Counted from the stretch's first letter, positions 42,750-53,397 are shown. The stretch: 64,000 bases of DNA from Planctomycetota bacterium (GCA_016178505.1 JACOTG010000005.1:40772-104771), one strand, 5' to 3'. Notes: generated by a model from the sequence alone, not told the origin. Program-made: numbers and translations.

Positions 42750-43605
42750 CTACGAAGATCGATCCGGCCTCCGCAAGATCGAGCGGCGCACGCGCGCCGC
42801 TTCGGACTGCGCGGCGCTCTCGAATATCGAGGCCGCGAGCCTCGTTGCGTCTCCGGGAGCGCGGCGGCCGATCCGGCGCCCATCGAACCGCTCCACCCCG
42901 ACGACGCCACGAACGGCGTTCGTCAGAAAGACCTCGTCGCTTCGTAGGAAATCCGCGCGGCTGATCCGGGTTTCGAGGACGCGGATTCCGGACTCGCCAA
43001 GGAGGCGGATCAGCCGTGCGCGCCCCGTTCCCGGGAGGATCCCCAAATCGAGGGGCGGAGTCACGATCCGACCCGCGATCAGGGCGAAGACGTTGGTGCG
43101 CGATCCCTCCAGGACGTTTCCCGATCCGTCGAAGAACAGCGCGTCGAACCCGCCTCGAGACTTCGCGTCGGCAAGCGCCAACCGATTCTCGAAGTACGCG
43201 ATCGTTTTGTGGCGATGAAGTGGAGACGCCCCATCCCGCGTCCACGGCGCCGTGAGCACCTGCACTGCCGATGCGCCGAGCGACGGGTCCGCGGACTCCA
43301 CCGTCAGCTCGAACGCCGGGGGCGCCCAGAGCAGGCGGCACCTGGCCTCCGCCAGCCCCGCGCGCCGCGCGAGCCGCGTGATCTCGCCCGCCAAGCGCCG
43401 GAGTGCGTCGCGCGATGGTCGATCGAGACCGAGCGCCGTCGCCGAGTCGCACAGTCTCGACAGATGTGACGGCACGAAGAGCGGCACGCCGAGCGACACC
43501 CGGAGCGTCTCGAACAGGCCCGCTCCCTGTGCGAGCGACGGCGAGATCGGCGACGTCGATCGGAATCCCTCCCCCACCCACCTCGACTGGACCGCCCGGA
43601 TCCGC

Positions 43606-43613
<8 letters not shown>
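42750..43613 (-). CDS. pabC: Aminodeoxychorismate lyase (class IV aminotransferase fold)
   Basis: PabC splits aminodeoxychorismate to p-aminobenzoate and pyruvate using PLP. Visible motifs: GLFETLRVSLGVPLFVPSHL, the PLP Lys in HRHKTIAYFENRLAL, ALFFDGSGNVLEGSRTNVFA and GILPGTGRARLIRL. Class IV family members also include branched-chain and D-amino acid aminotransferases, but overlap with pabB (8 nt, GTG start at 43613) makes PabC the best call. The 287-residue length is normal with a slightly long basic tail. Confidence 0.88.
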
Positions 43614-45111
<1,498 letters not shown>

Positions 45112-45162
45112 CGGCGATGGTCGGAAGCGCGCAATTCTAGGATGATGTCCCGACGAGCATCA

Positions 45163-45256
45163 AGCGATGAAGAAGTCGCGAACGCATGGAGAACTCGCGA
45201 ACGCGAAGCGATGGAGAACTCGCGAACGCGAAGCGATGGAGAATTCGCGAACGCGG
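45163..45256. repeat. 25-bp tandem repeat upstream of xerC
   Basis: Head-to-tail copies at 45163-45185 (diverged), 45186-45206 (short), 45207-45231 and 45232-45256. The last two are full 25-bp units differing at only two positions, with core ATGGAGAACTCGCGAACGCG. Each copy carries an ATGGAG start-like motif. The array lies in the divergent pabB-xerC region and ends 23 bp before the xerC start. Confidence 0.85.
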
Positions 45257-45279
45257 CGGTTCCGGCCGATAGAAGATCA

Positions 45280-46200
45280 ATGATGATGAGCATGGACGAC
45301 CGAATCGATCAGTTCATCGACTACCTGAAGCTCCAGCGCAGTGCCAGCCTCCACACGCAGCGGAGCTACGCGTCGGATCTCGTTCAATTCGCCGCGTACC
45401 TCGAGGCCGAAGGCGTGTCTGCCCCCGAAAGCGCGTCGGCGCACGTGGCCCGCCGCTACGTCTTGCACTTGCGCGAGAAGAACTACCGCGGCTCGACTCT
45501 CGGGCGGAAGATCGCGGCCGTTCGCTCGTTCTACCGCCATCTCGTGCGGCGCGGAGAGATCGCATATCACCCGTTCTTGGCGATTCGCGCGCCAAAGAAA
45601 GAAAAGCGGTTGCCGCGATTCTTCGATCCGTCCGAAATCGAATCGCTGTTGAACGGCGCCGACGGCGTGCGCGACCGCGCGATCTTCGAGACGCTCTATT
45701 CCACGGGCATCCGCGTCTCGGAACTGGTCGGCTTGAGCATCCGGGACGTGGACCTCATCGGCGAATGTGTTCGCGTGCGCGGCAAGGGAAACGTCGAGCG
45801 CCTCGCCCCGCTCGGCTCGTTCGCCGTCCGCGCGATCGAAGCGTACCTTCCCGAGCGTCGAAAGGTCGCTGCGGAGAATCCGGACGCTCCGCTGTTCCTC
45901 AATCGCTTCGGCAAGCGGCTCTCGGACCGCGGCGTCCGGAAGCGAATGCGCGGGATCCTCGTGAAATCTGGCCTCGCGGGCCGCGGCAGCCCGCACACGA
46001 TTCGGCACACGTTCGCGACGCACCTCCTCGACCGCGGCGCCGATCTGCGCGCCGTTCAGGAGCTGCTCGGCCACCGAAACCTGTCGACGACGCAGATCTA
46101 CACCCACGTCACCACCGAGCGCCTTCGAATCGTCTACGACAAGTCCCACCCGCGCGCCACGAAGGGCGCGAAAAGAAAGAAGTCCGTCAAGCCTGAATGA
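45280..46200 (+). CDS. xerC: Tyrosine recombinase XerC
   Basis: XerC resolves chromosome dimers at dif with XerD. The 306-residue protein has the SAM-like N-domain (IDQFIDYLKLQRSASLHTQRSY) and a catalytic domain with all active residues visible: Arg in YSTGIRVSELVGLS, Lys in VRVRGKGNVER, HTIRHTFATHLLDRGADL (HxxR), the second His in LLGHRNLSTTQIYTHV, and the Tyr nucleophile in TQIYTHV. Start is chosen at ATG 45280; the frame is open upstream through the 25-bp repeats. A XerD partner is not in the window. The 3' end overlaps the convergent PPC gene by 14 nt. Confidence 0.92.
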   Translation: MMMSMDDRIDQFIDYLKLQRSASLHTQRSYASDLVQFAAYLEAEGVSAPESASAHVARRYVLHLREKNYRGSTLGRKIAAVRSFYRHLVRRGEIAYHPFLAIRAPKKEKRLPRFFDPSEIESLLNGADGVRDRAIFETLYSTGIRVSELVGLSIRDVDLIGECVRVRGKGNVERLAPLGSFAVRAIEAYLPERRKVAAENPDAPLFLNRFGKRLSDRGVRKRMRGILVKSGLAGRGSPHTIRHTFATHLLDRGADLRAVQELLGHRNLSTTQIYTHVTTERLRIVYDKSHPRATKGAKRKKSVKPE

Positions 46201-46615
46201 AGTTCAACCCGGTCGCAGCGTCCGGCCCGCGCCGAAGCGCACTCGGGAATCGCTGGACCACGATCTCGACGGTGACGGCCACGATTCCTCGAAAGAAATG
46301 GCCTCCTCGGACGGAGAAGTCCCGAGCACCGAGCGTGACGTGAGCGTGCAGAATCGGCTCCGCGCCCAACCGAGCCAGCGTGCCGTTGATTGCGAGGAGC
46401 TCGTGAACTTCGGGGAGGAGCACGCGCTCGTACCGCTTCACGTCTCGGTCGAAGAAGCCGAGCTCCACGGCCTCTAGCGCTCCGATCCCCGAAAGCGACG
46501 CCGCCACGACGTTCCGACGGTCGGGCTTCGCCCACGCCAGGATCGTCTCGACGACTTCCTCGCCGCGCTCGAATCGGAGCGCCACTCCGCCGTCTCCGAG
46601 ATCCGCTTCTTTCAT
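46187..46615 (-). CDS. PPC/DUF296 domain protein
   Basis: The 142-residue protein matches the PPC (DUF296) fold found in bacterial stand-alone proteins and in plant AT-hook proteins. Typical blocks are LRFERGEEVVETILAWA, VVAASLSGIGALEAVELGFF, LLAINGTLARLGAEPILHAH and HVTLGARDFSVRGGHFFRG, the last two forming the conserved HxHVxLGxxxGxxxGGHL pattern. Bacterial members form trimers of uncertain function, possibly metal- or DNA-related. ATG 46615 has GGAGG at good spacing. Confidence 0.85.
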   Translation of the reverse strand: MKEADLGDGGVALRFERGEEVVETILAWAKPDRRNVVAASLSGIGALEAVELGFFDRDVKRYERVLLPEVHELLAINGTLARLGAEPILHAHVTLGARDFSVRGGHFFRGIVAVTVEIVVQRFPSALRRGPDAATGLNFIQA

Positions 46616-46726
46616 CCGCGCCTCCTCTCTCTTCGTCGTTTCGATGATTGGCTCCCGACGCGTCGCATTCTAGGGTCGGTGATTCATGATCCGTCTTGGC
46701 GCGCGACATTCTAGGGGCGGTCGCGA

Positions 46727-46755
46727 TTGAAGCGCTCGGATCGCCCTGCTAGGAT
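46727..46755 (+). promoter_or_regulatory. Promoter of the lipid kinase-kdsA operon (leaderless arrangement)
   Basis: TTGAAG (46727-46732) and TAGGAT (46750-46755) have 17-nt spacing. The ATG at 46765 is only 9 nt past the -10 box, leaving a leader of about 3 nt. Confidence 0.5.
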
Positions 46756-46764
46756 CCGGCCCTC

Positions 46765-47688
46765 ATGCCGATGGCGCCAAGCTCCACCGCAGTGCGCACC
46801 CTCGTCGTCGTGAATCCGGTGTCCGGACGCGGACGCGGGCGCACCGTCGCGACTTCCGTCCTCGAGATGCTGCAGTCGAGCGGTCGTGTGCAGGCAATCG
46901 AAACGACTCGACGAGGCGATGCCGAGGCGATCACGCGAGAGAATTGCCGGTCCGCCGAACGCATCGTCGTGATCGGTGGAGACGGCACCGTGAACGAAGT
47001 CGTGAACGGCCTCGGTGACTGCGACATTCCGATCGGTCAAGTGCCGGTCGGCGGAGCCAACGTGCTCGCGCGGGAGCTCGGCATTCCGCTCGACCCGGTG
47101 CGAGCCGCTCGAGCGCTTTGCGATGCGGTGCCGCGCCGCATCGACGTGGGACTGCACTCGGGACGGCGCTTCCTTCTGATGGTCGGAGTGGGCTTCGACG
47201 GCGACGTGATCCATCGACTCGCCGCCGGGCGCGGATCGAGGTGCGGCTTTCGGGGGTACATCAAGCCGTTCGTATCGAGCTTCCGCAGCTATGGCATGCA
47301 GACCTTTGCGATCGAGGTCGACGGAAACCGAATCGCCGACGATGCCGTGCAGGCCGTCGTCGCCAACACTCGAAACTACGCGGGCCTGGCGTCGGTCGCG
47401 TCCCATGCGACGCCCGACGACGGGCGGCTCGACGTCGTGGTCTTCCGTGCAACGTCGAAGCTGCAGCTACTCCGTCACGGATGGCGCGCGTGGCGCGGGT
47501 GTGTTCGCGAAAGCGAAGGCGTGACCGTGCGCACGGGTACGCGCGTCGCCGTCGTCGGCAAGACGGACATTCCGGTCCAGATGGACGGCGATGCCGCGGG
47601 ATTCCTCCCCATCGACGTCCGGTTGTGCGCGGGCTCGGTGCGAATCCTCGTACCGCTGCCGGCCCGATCCGATCGAGGTGGCGCATGA
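46765..47688 (+). CDS. Diacylglycerol kinase-family lipid kinase
   Basis: The 307-residue protein has the DAGK catalytic domain: LVVVNPVSGRGRGR, the nucleotide loop IVVIGGDGTVNEVVNGLG, and the lipid-site region VPVGGANVLARELGI with GGAN in place of the more usual GTAN. A C-terminal beta domain ends IPVQMDGDAAGFLPIDVRLC. It probably phosphorylates a membrane lipid, diacylglycerol or a sphingoid-type base; the substrate is not clear. ATG 46765 is 9 nt from the -10 box. Its stop overlaps the kdsA ATG (ATGA), which hints at an envelope-lipid role. Confidence 0.85.
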   Translation: MPMAPSSTAVRTLVVVNPVSGRGRGRTVATSVLEMLQSSGRVQAIETTRRGDAEAITRENCRSAERIVVIGGDGTVNEVVNGLGDCDIPIGQVPVGGANVLARELGIPLDPVRAARALCDAVPRRIDVGLHSGRRFLLMVGVGFDGDVIHRLAAGRGSRCGFRGYIKPFVSSFRSYGMQTFAIEVDGNRIADDAVQAVVANTRNYAGLASVASHATPDDGRLDVVVFRATSKLQLLRHGWRAWRGCVRESEGVTVRTGTRVAVVGKTDIPVQMDGDAAGFLPIDVRLCAGSVRILVPLPARSDRGGA

Positions 47689-48500
47689 AGTCGGTTTCGA
47701 TCGGACGGGTCGTCGTCGGCAGCGGGCCGCTCTTCGTCATCGCTGGGCCGGACGTCATCGAAGGCGAAGCGTTCATGCTCGAAGTCGCCGCCGCGCTTCG
47801 TGACGTGACGCAAGCGCTCGGCATCCCGTTCGTTTTCAAGTCGTCGTTCGACAAGGCGAACCGAACCGCGTTCGACGCTTTCCGAGGGCCGGGCCTCGTG
47901 GAAGGGTTGCGGATCCTGCGCCGCGTGCGCGAGAAGGTCGGCGTGCCCGTCACGTCGGACGTGCATTCGATCGAGCAAGTGGCGCCGGCGGCCGAAGTGC
48001 TCGACCTTCTACAGCTGCCCGCGTTTCTGTCGCGACAGACCGATCTCCTCGCGGCGGCCGCACGCACGGGCCGACCCGTCAACTGGAAGAAGGGGCAGTT
48101 CCTTGCACCGTGGGACGTCGCTGCTGCAGTGAGGAAGCTCGAGTCAGCCGGCGCGAAAGGCATCCTCGTCACGGAGCGCGGTAGCACGTTCGGTTACAAC
48201 CGGCTCGTCGTCGACTTCGCCGGATTCCCGACGCTCCGCGAAACGGGGTGGCCGCTCGTCTTCGATGCCACGCACTCGGTTCAGCAGCCCGGCGGCCTCG
48301 GGTCCGCGTCGGGCGGCGCGTCGGCGCTCGTCCCGACGATGGCCTCCGCCGCCGTCGCAGCCGGCTGCGATGGGATCTTCTTCGAAGTTCATCCGACGCC
48401 GGAGATCGCGCCGTGCGACGGACCGTGCATGGTGAAGCTCGCCGATTTCGAGGCGCTTCTGCGCCGACTCCTCGCAATCCGAGCCGTCCGCGGGACGTGA
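47685..48500 (+). CDS. kdsA: 3-deoxy-8-phosphooctulonate synthase (KDO-8-P synthase)
   Basis: KdsA condenses phosphoenolpyruvate and arabinose 5-phosphate, giving the KDO sugar of lipopolysaccharide. The 271-residue protein shows FVIAGPDVIEGEAFMLEVAA (usually AGPCV; here Asp replaces the Cys), FVFKSSFDKANRT, VTSDVHSIEQ, QLPAFLSRQTDLL, VNWKKGQFLAPWD, TERGSTFGYNRLVVD, and FDATHSVQQPGG. Asp or Asn at the AGPxV position is a mark of metal-independent KdsA. Coupled to the lipid kinase gene. It implies an LPS-like outer membrane. Confidence 0.95.
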   Translation: MKSVSIGRVVVGSGPLFVIAGPDVIEGEAFMLEVAAALRDVTQALGIPFVFKSSFDKANRTAFDAFRGPGLVEGLRILRRVREKVGVPVTSDVHSIEQVAPAAEVLDLLQLPAFLSRQTDLLAAAARTGRPVNWKKGQFLAPWDVAAAVRKLESAGAKGILVTERGSTFGYNRLVVDFAGFPTLRETGWPLVFDATHSVQQPGGLGSASGGASALVPTMASAAVAAGCDGIFFEVHPTPEIAPCDGPCMVKLADFEALLRRLLAIRAVRGT

Positions 48501-48504
48501 TCGG

Positions 48505-49782
48505 TTATTCGAGGCCGCGCTCCGGGCCGAGGAGATCGTCGAGGGTTTCCCGCCGCCGCACGAGCCGGACGCGATCGCCGCTGACCAGCACCTCCGCAGC
48601 ACGCGGTCGCGAGTTGTAGTTGCTCGACATCGAGAATCCGTAGGCTCCCACGCTTCGCACCGCGAGAAGGTCTCCGCTCGCAACCGCGGGCAACCGACGA
48701 TCCTTCGCGAGGAAATCACCGCTCTCGCAGATCGGCCCGACGACGTCCGCGAGGATTCCCTCGTCGGGACGCAGATCGACATCGCTCGCCGCGGCACACT
48801 CGACGGGCCACACGGCATGCCACGCGCCATAGAGACTCGGTCGAATGAGGTCGTTCATTGCCGCGTCGCACACGACGAAGAACCGGCCGGCCTCGCTCGA
48901 CGGCTTCATCCGCACCACTCGAGTGACGAGAACTCCCGCGTTCCCGACGATGAATCGGCCCGGTTCGAGGATGAGCCGGCAGCCGAGATCTCGAACGCGC
49001 GGAACGATGACTTTCGCGAAGGATTCAGCGGGAATCGCGTCGCCGCCGCGATAGAAGATCCCGAACCCGCCGCCGACGTTGAGCCACTGGATCCGATGGC
49101 CGAACTGCCGAAGATCGGCGATCGGTTCGCGCAAGCGATCGAGCGCTTCGCCGTAAGGCGCGGGATCCGTGATCTGCGAGCCCAGGTGCACGTGAACGCC
49201 TTCGATCGAAATGCCGCCGAGCGACGTCGCCTCGCGCGCGAGAGCGCGCGCCGCGACGAGGTCGATGCCGAACTTGTTCTCGCGCTTGCCCGTGGTGATG
49301 TAACGGTGCGTTCCGGGATCGACGTCGGGGTTCAGGCGAAGCGCGACGCGGGCCGTGGAACCCGTCTCCGTCGCGATCCGCGACACCGCGATGAGCTCAT
49401 CGCGCGACTCGACGTTGAAGAAAAAGACGCCGGCCCGCAGCCCGAAGCGAATCTCGTCGTCGGTCTTGCCGACTCCGGCGAAGACGATTTCCTCGCCGCG
49501 ACCCGATGCCTCGAGCGCGCGCGCCAGCTCCCCGCCCGAGACAACATCGAAGCCCGCGCCCAACGATTGGAGAAGTCTGCAGATGGCGAGATTCGGGCAG
49601 GCCTTCACCGAGTACGAGATGTGCGTCTCGATGGTGGAAAACGCTTCGCGGACACGATCGAAGTGCGTCCGGATCGTCGCTTCGCTGTAGACGTAAGTCG
49701 GCGTACCGTGCAATTCGGCGATCCGGGTCAGCGGAACGCCTTCCGCGAAGAGGCGGCCGTCACGCCGAACGAAGTGGTCCAT
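48505..49782 (-). CDS. lysA: Diaminopimelate decarboxylase
   Basis: LysA decarboxylates meso-diaminopimelate to L-lysine with PLP. In 425 residues it shows the PLP Lys in HISYSVKACPNLAICRLL, DVVSGGELARALEASG, the GGGFG loop in WLNVGGGFGIFY, EPGRFIVGNAGVLVTRV, and the substrate Cys segment VGPICESGDFLAKDR, then VGAYGFSMSSNYNSRPRAAE. ATG 49782 fits. It converges on kdsA with 4 nt between stops and lies 30 nt after the sigma factor gene. Confidence 0.95.
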   Translation of the reverse strand: MDHFVRRDGRLFAEGVPLTRIAELHGTPTYVYSEATIRTHFDRVREAFSTIETHISYSVKACPNLAICRLLQSLGAGFDVVSGGELARALEASGRGEEIVFAGVGKTDDEIRFGLRAGVFFFNVESRDELIAVSRIATETGSTARVALRLNPDVDPGTHRYITTGKRENKFGIDLVAARALAREATSLGGISIEGVHVHLGSQITDPAPYGEALDRLREPIADLRQFGHRIQWLNVGGGFGIFYRGGDAIPAESFAKVIVPRVRDLGCRLILEPGRFIVGNAGVLVTRVVRMKPSSEAGRFFVVCDAAMNDLIRPSLYGAWHAVWPVECAAASDVDLRPDEGILADVVGPICESGDFLAKDRRLPAVASGDLLAVRSVGAYGFSMSSNYNSRPRAAEVLVSGDRVRLVRRRETLDDLLGPERGLE

Positions 49783-49812
49783 CGGCTCCGGCGCCTCTCG
49801 CGCGGCGCGGCG

Positions 49813-50592
49813 TCACGGCAAGAGTTCGCTCTGCATTCGACGGAATCGGCTCTTCAGCCGGAGGATGACGCGCGAGATGATCTGGCACACTCGCGACTCG
49901 GAGAGGTCGAGAGCCGCGCCGATCTCCTTCATGGTCAGATTCTCGAAGTAGTAGAGGACGACGATCAGCCGCTCCTGCTTGTTGAGGTTCCGGTGGATCA
50001 GGCGACGAACGTCTTCGCCCTGCAGTCGATCGTAGGGTGGAACGCTGCGACGATCCTCGAGGTTCTCGCCGGGGCGGAGATCGGACGAGCCGTCCACGCC
50101 GTCGATTTCACGCGACAGCTGAACGAGCGTGGTCCCGCTCGTCTCCCGCAGGATCTCGTTGAGCACGTCCATCGTCACGTCCATGCGCTTGGCGATCTCT
50201 TCGTCGGTCGGCTCGCGGCCCAGCTCGGCCTCCATCGCCTCGTACGCGGCCTGCAGCTTGTTCACGCGTGAGCGAACGTGGCGCGGGACCCAGTCGCACG
50301 AGCGCAACTCGTCGAGGATCGCGCCGCGGACGCGAGTCGCACAATACGTCTCGAACTTCGTTCCGCGCGTTCGATCGTAACCGTCTATCGCATGAATGAG
50401 TCCGAAGACGCCGGCACTCGTCAGGTCTTCGAAATCGACGCTGCCCGGCAGCTTGTCGAAGATCTTCTCCGCAACGTACCGCACGATCGGCAGGTATCGC
50501 TCGATGAGACGATTCCGGCTCTCCTTGTCTTTCTTGCTGCGGTAGTGCTTCCAGAGACCTTCCGTCACTCGTTCCTTGGTCTGGCTCTTCAC
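49813..50592 (-). CDS. RNA polymerase sigma factor, FliA/WhiG family
   Basis: About 259 residues with regions 2 (LPIVRYVAEKIFDKLPGSVD, FEDLTSAGVFGLIHAIDGYD), 3 (LQAAYEAMEAELGREPTDEE) and 4 (IVVLYYFENLTMKEIGAALD, LSESRVCQIISRVILRLK). The group is sigma28/WhiG-like, and RGAILDELRSCDWVPRHVRS is characteristic. No flagellar or sporulation gene is nearby, so its regulon is unknown. The frame extends to TTG 50619; I prefer GTG 50592, which has GAGGG 7 nt before it. No anti-sigma gene is adjacent. Confidence 0.88.
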   Translation of the reverse strand: MKSQTKERVTEGLWKHYRSKKDKESRNRLIERYLPIVRYVAEKIFDKLPGSVDFEDLTSAGVFGLIHAIDGYDRTRGTKFETYCATRVRGAILDELRSCDWVPRHVRSRVNKLQAAYEAMEAELGREPTDEEIAKRMDVTMDVLNEILRETSGTTLVQLSREIDGVDGSSDLRPGENLEDRRSVPPYDRLQGEDVRRLIHRNLNKQERLIVVLYYFENLTMKEIGAALDLSESRVCQIISRVILRLKSRFRRMQSELLP

Positions 50593-50840
50593 GGTTTGGC
50601 CCTCACTCCCGTTCCCCAACGGCCGGGCTCCACGTCAGGCACACACGGACATTCAAATCGTGTCGCGTGCGTCACGGGGCCCAGAGCGTGAAATCACGGA
50701 ATGCGACGCCACCGCTCGGGAAACCCCAGTGCCTCTCCGAACCGCCCGGCCGGAGAGAACCGCCTCTTTTCAGACCTCGAACTACCCTTTACCCATTTGC
50801 GCGACAGCCCCAACCGGCCACCGCACGGCATGATGGGCGG

Positions 50841-51941
50841 CTATCTTAGACGGCGACGTCTCTGGGTCAAGGGGTTTTCGAAGTTTCCGCCACGCCGCGA
50901 AGATGGAGGCGTCGCTTCTTCGATCTCGGCGCGTGCGCGCTCGATCTCGGTGATCAGCTCGCCCGGCGTTTGTGGTCGCTGGTTCGGGTCCTTCGCCATC
51001 ATCCGTTCGACGAGGCGCGATACGGATCCACTCAGTTCGGGATTTCGCTCGATCGGCGGCACGAGACGCTTCGTCAAGTGCGCGGCCATGATGTTCGCGT
51101 TGTTCGTCCCCGTGAACGGCGGCTCGCCGACGATCATGTGGTAGTAGGTCGCGCCGAGCGAATAGATGTCGCTCCGGATGTCGACGTCGGCGTCGCCCCT
51201 AGCTTGTTCGGGCGAGGCGTAATTCGGCGTGCCGAGAGCGCCGCGGGAAACCGTGCGTGCGTCGAGCCGCTCTTCGCGTGCGAGCCCGAGGTCGCAGAGC
51301 TTCGCGAGCCCCCCTTCCGTGATCATGATGTTGTCCGGCTTGACGTCGCGATGCACGAGTCGGTTGCGGTATGCGTGATCGAGCGCTGCGGCGATTTGCG
51401 AGATGATGCGCAGTGCGCGTGCTTCGTCGAGCGGGCCTCCGCGCCGCAGAATCTGGCCAACAGTCAGGCCGTCGACGTACTCCATTACGAAGTACCGATA
51501 GCCCCCCGAATCTCCGACGTCGATTCCTTGGATCACGTTCGGATGGTTCAGCTTTGCCACTGCTCGAGCCTCGGTCATGAAGCGACGAACGAACGCCTGA
51601 TTCTCCGCCAGCTCGGGCGGGAGGATCTTGATCGCGACGATGCGATCGAGCGAGAGCTGGCGCGCTTTGTAGACCACGCCCATCGATCCCTGGCCGAGCT
51701 TCTCTCGAAGCTCGTACCCGGCGATCGCGAAGCGCAGTCGTTCGTCGCGATACCGCGCGAGAAGCGCGTCGACCCGGTCTCGTGAGAGGAATCCGAGCGC
51801 CGCGAGGATCTCGCCGAGCGGCTTGGCCGTCGATGACGCGCCTTGCTGCTTTTGCGCGTCCAGCGCGACGCGAACCTGCTCCTCCGTGCACGCGCCCTCC
51901 CGGATCGCGAAGCTGCCGAACCCGACGTCGTCGCCGTTCAT
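50841..51941 (-). CDS. Serine/threonine protein kinase with an N-terminal GspE-N-like helical module
   Basis: About 366 residues. The first ~65 (FGSFAIREGACTEEQVRVAL, LGEILAALGFLSRDRVDALL) look like the small helical module found at the front of type II secretion ATPases and of some planctomycete kinases. The Hanks kinase follows: LGQGSMGVVYKARQ, VAIKILPPEL, the catalytic loop VHRDVKPDNIMI, CDLGLARE (DLG instead of DFG), and GTPNYASPEQARGD. No membrane helix is present. ATG 51941 overlaps the ybeY stop (ATGA). Cotranscription with phoH and ybeY, rRNA-maturation genes, is unusual. Confidence 0.88.
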   Translation of the reverse strand: MNGDDVGFGSFAIREGACTEEQVRVALDAQKQQGASSTAKPLGEILAALGFLSRDRVDALLARYRDERLRFAIAGYELREKLGQGSMGVVYKARQLSLDRIVAIKILPPELAENQAFVRRFMTEARAVAKLNHPNVIQGIDVGDSGGYRYFVMEYVDGLTVGQILRRGGPLDEARALRIISQIAAALDHAYRNRLVHRDVKPDNIMITEGGLAKLCDLGLAREERLDARTVSRGALGTPNYASPEQARGDADVDIRSDIYSLGATYYHMIVGEPPFTGTNNANIMAAHLTKRLVPPIERNPELSGSVSRLVERMMAKDPNQRPQTPGELITEIERARAEIEEATPPSSRRGGNFENPLTQRRRRLR

Positions 51942-52441
51942 CGAATCGCGCTTCGCGAGGACCGCGACGGTGCAACGCCGTCTGCACCGACTCCGAGTCG
52001 ATCGGGGTCGAGCCCGGCGCAATTGAGGATGTGGACGGTGCGCTGCGCCATGACACGAGCATCCGCGATCCGATGGTCGTCGTAGCCGCAGAGGTGGAGG
52101 AATCCGTGGATCGCGTAGAGGCTCGCCTCCCAGGCCGTAGGAACGCCCCGCGTGCGCGCTTCGCGCCGCGCCGTTCCGAGAGATACCACGATTTCCCCGT
52201 CCAACGCCTCGGCGGCTGGCACCAAGGTTCCGCGCTGCGGAAACGCGAGCACGTCGGTCGGGCCGTCGACCCCGTGAAACGTCCGGTTCAGCCGTCGCAT
52301 CTCGGCGTCGCCGACCAGGGCGAGCGAGAGATGAAGCGGACGATCCTCCTCGCGCATCGCGGTGCGCAGTGCGGACACGATCGTCGCGCGAAGAGGCACT
52401 CCCCCGCGCGCCGAGTCACGAACGGCGACCCGGCTCGTCAT
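51938..52441 (-). CDS. ybeY: Endoribonuclease YbeY
   Basis: YbeY is a zinc RNase needed for 16S rRNA 3' maturation and ribosome quality control. The zinc site HGFLHLCGYDDH (HxxxHxxxxxxH) is intact, preceded by FHGVDGPTDVLAFPQRG and LDGEIVVSLGTARREA. The length, 167 residues, includes a short nonconserved tail. ATG 52441 overlaps the phoH TGA, and its own stop overlaps the kinase ATG. phoH-ybeY order is widely conserved. Confidence 0.92.
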   Translation of the reverse strand: MTSRVAVRDSARGGVPLRATIVSALRTAMREEDRPLHLSLALVGDAEMRRLNRTFHGVDGPTDVLAFPQRGTLVPAAEALDGEIVVSLGTARREARTRGVPTAWEASLYAIHGFLHLCGYDDHRIADARVMAQRTVHILNCAGLDPDRLGVGADGVAPSRSSRSAIR

Positions 52442-53397
52442 TCCGCTTCCCCGTCTTCGGCGCCGTAGGCGTCGACGATGCGCTGCACCAACGGGTGACG
52501 AACGATGTCCTCGCGATCGAGGTACACGAAGTCGAGTCCGCGAACCTTGCCGAGCACCCTCTCCGCGTGGACCAGGCCCGACTCGGTCGGCTCGGGTAGG
52601 TCGATCTGCGTGACGTCGCCGGTGACGACGATGCGACTGTCTCGCCCCATGCGCGTGAGGAACATCTTCATCTGCTTCGGCGTGGTGTTCTGGGCCTCGT
52701 CGAGGATGATGAAGGAATGATCGAGCGTTCGTCCGCGCATGTACGCGAGCGGGACGATCTCGACGATCTCCCGCTCCATGTAACGGCGAAGCTGGCCGAA
52801 CTCGAGGATGTCGTTCAGCGCGTCGTAGAGAGGCCGCAGGTACGGGTTCACTTTCGCCTGCAGATCGCCGGGCAGGAAGCCCAGCTTCTCCCCCGCTTCG
52901 ACGGCGGGACGAGCAAGCACGATGCGCCGCACGCGGCCGTGGCGCAAACACTGCACCGCCATCGCCACGGCCAGATACGTCTTGCCCGTGCCTGCCGGAC
53001 CAATCGCGACGACGATCTCGCTCTTCGCCAGCGCTTCGACGTATCGCCCCTGGCCGGGAGTGCGCGGACGAATGCCAAGGCCCGCGAAAGAATCGCCGTC
53101 GGTCTCCCCTTCGTCGGTGGGACGCTTCTCGTCGCGTGATCCGTCGCGCGCACGACGCAGTATCGATTCGATTTCGTCGTCGCCGGCATCCTCGCGCGAT
53201 CGAAGCCGTTCGAGCGCCGTTTGAATCGCTCGGACCGCGTCGCGCACGCCGGCTTCTTCGCCGGTGATTTTGACGACTCCGTTCCGCGACGTGACCTTCA
53301 CGTCGTAGAGATCGCGAAGCACCTTGACGTTGCGATCTCGTTTTCCGAGAAGCCGCCGCTCCTCGTCGATGTCCGCGATCCGAATGACTTTTTCCAT
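52438..53397 (-). CDS. PhoH-like ATPase
   Basis: The 319-residue protein pairs an N-terminal KH-like segment (KVTSRNGVVKITGEEAGVRD) with a PhoH P-loop ATPase: VVAIGPAGTGKTYLAVAMAV (Walker A), LARPAVEAGEKLGFLPGDLQ, FIILDEAQNTTPKQMKMFL (Walker B) and RIVVTGDVTQIDLP. It is usually next to ybeY and implicated in RNA processing. It begins at ATG 53397, 77 nt after cdsA, and is followed by ybeY with a 4-nt overlap. Confidence 0.9.
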   Translation of the reverse strand: MEKVIRIADIDEERRLLGKRDRNVKVLRDLYDVKVTSRNGVVKITGEEAGVRDAVRAIQTALERLRSREDAGDDEIESILRRARDGSRDEKRPTDEGETDGDSFAGLGIRPRTPGQGRYVEALAKSEIVVAIGPAGTGKTYLAVAMAVQCLRHGRVRRIVLARPAVEAGEKLGFLPGDLQAKVNPYLRPLYDALNDILEFGQLRRYMEREIVEIVPLAYMRGRTLDHSFIILDEAQNTTPKQMKMFLTRMGRDSRIVVTGDVTQIDLPEPTESGLVHAERVLGKVRGLDFVYLDREDIVRHPLVQRIVDAYGAEDGEAE

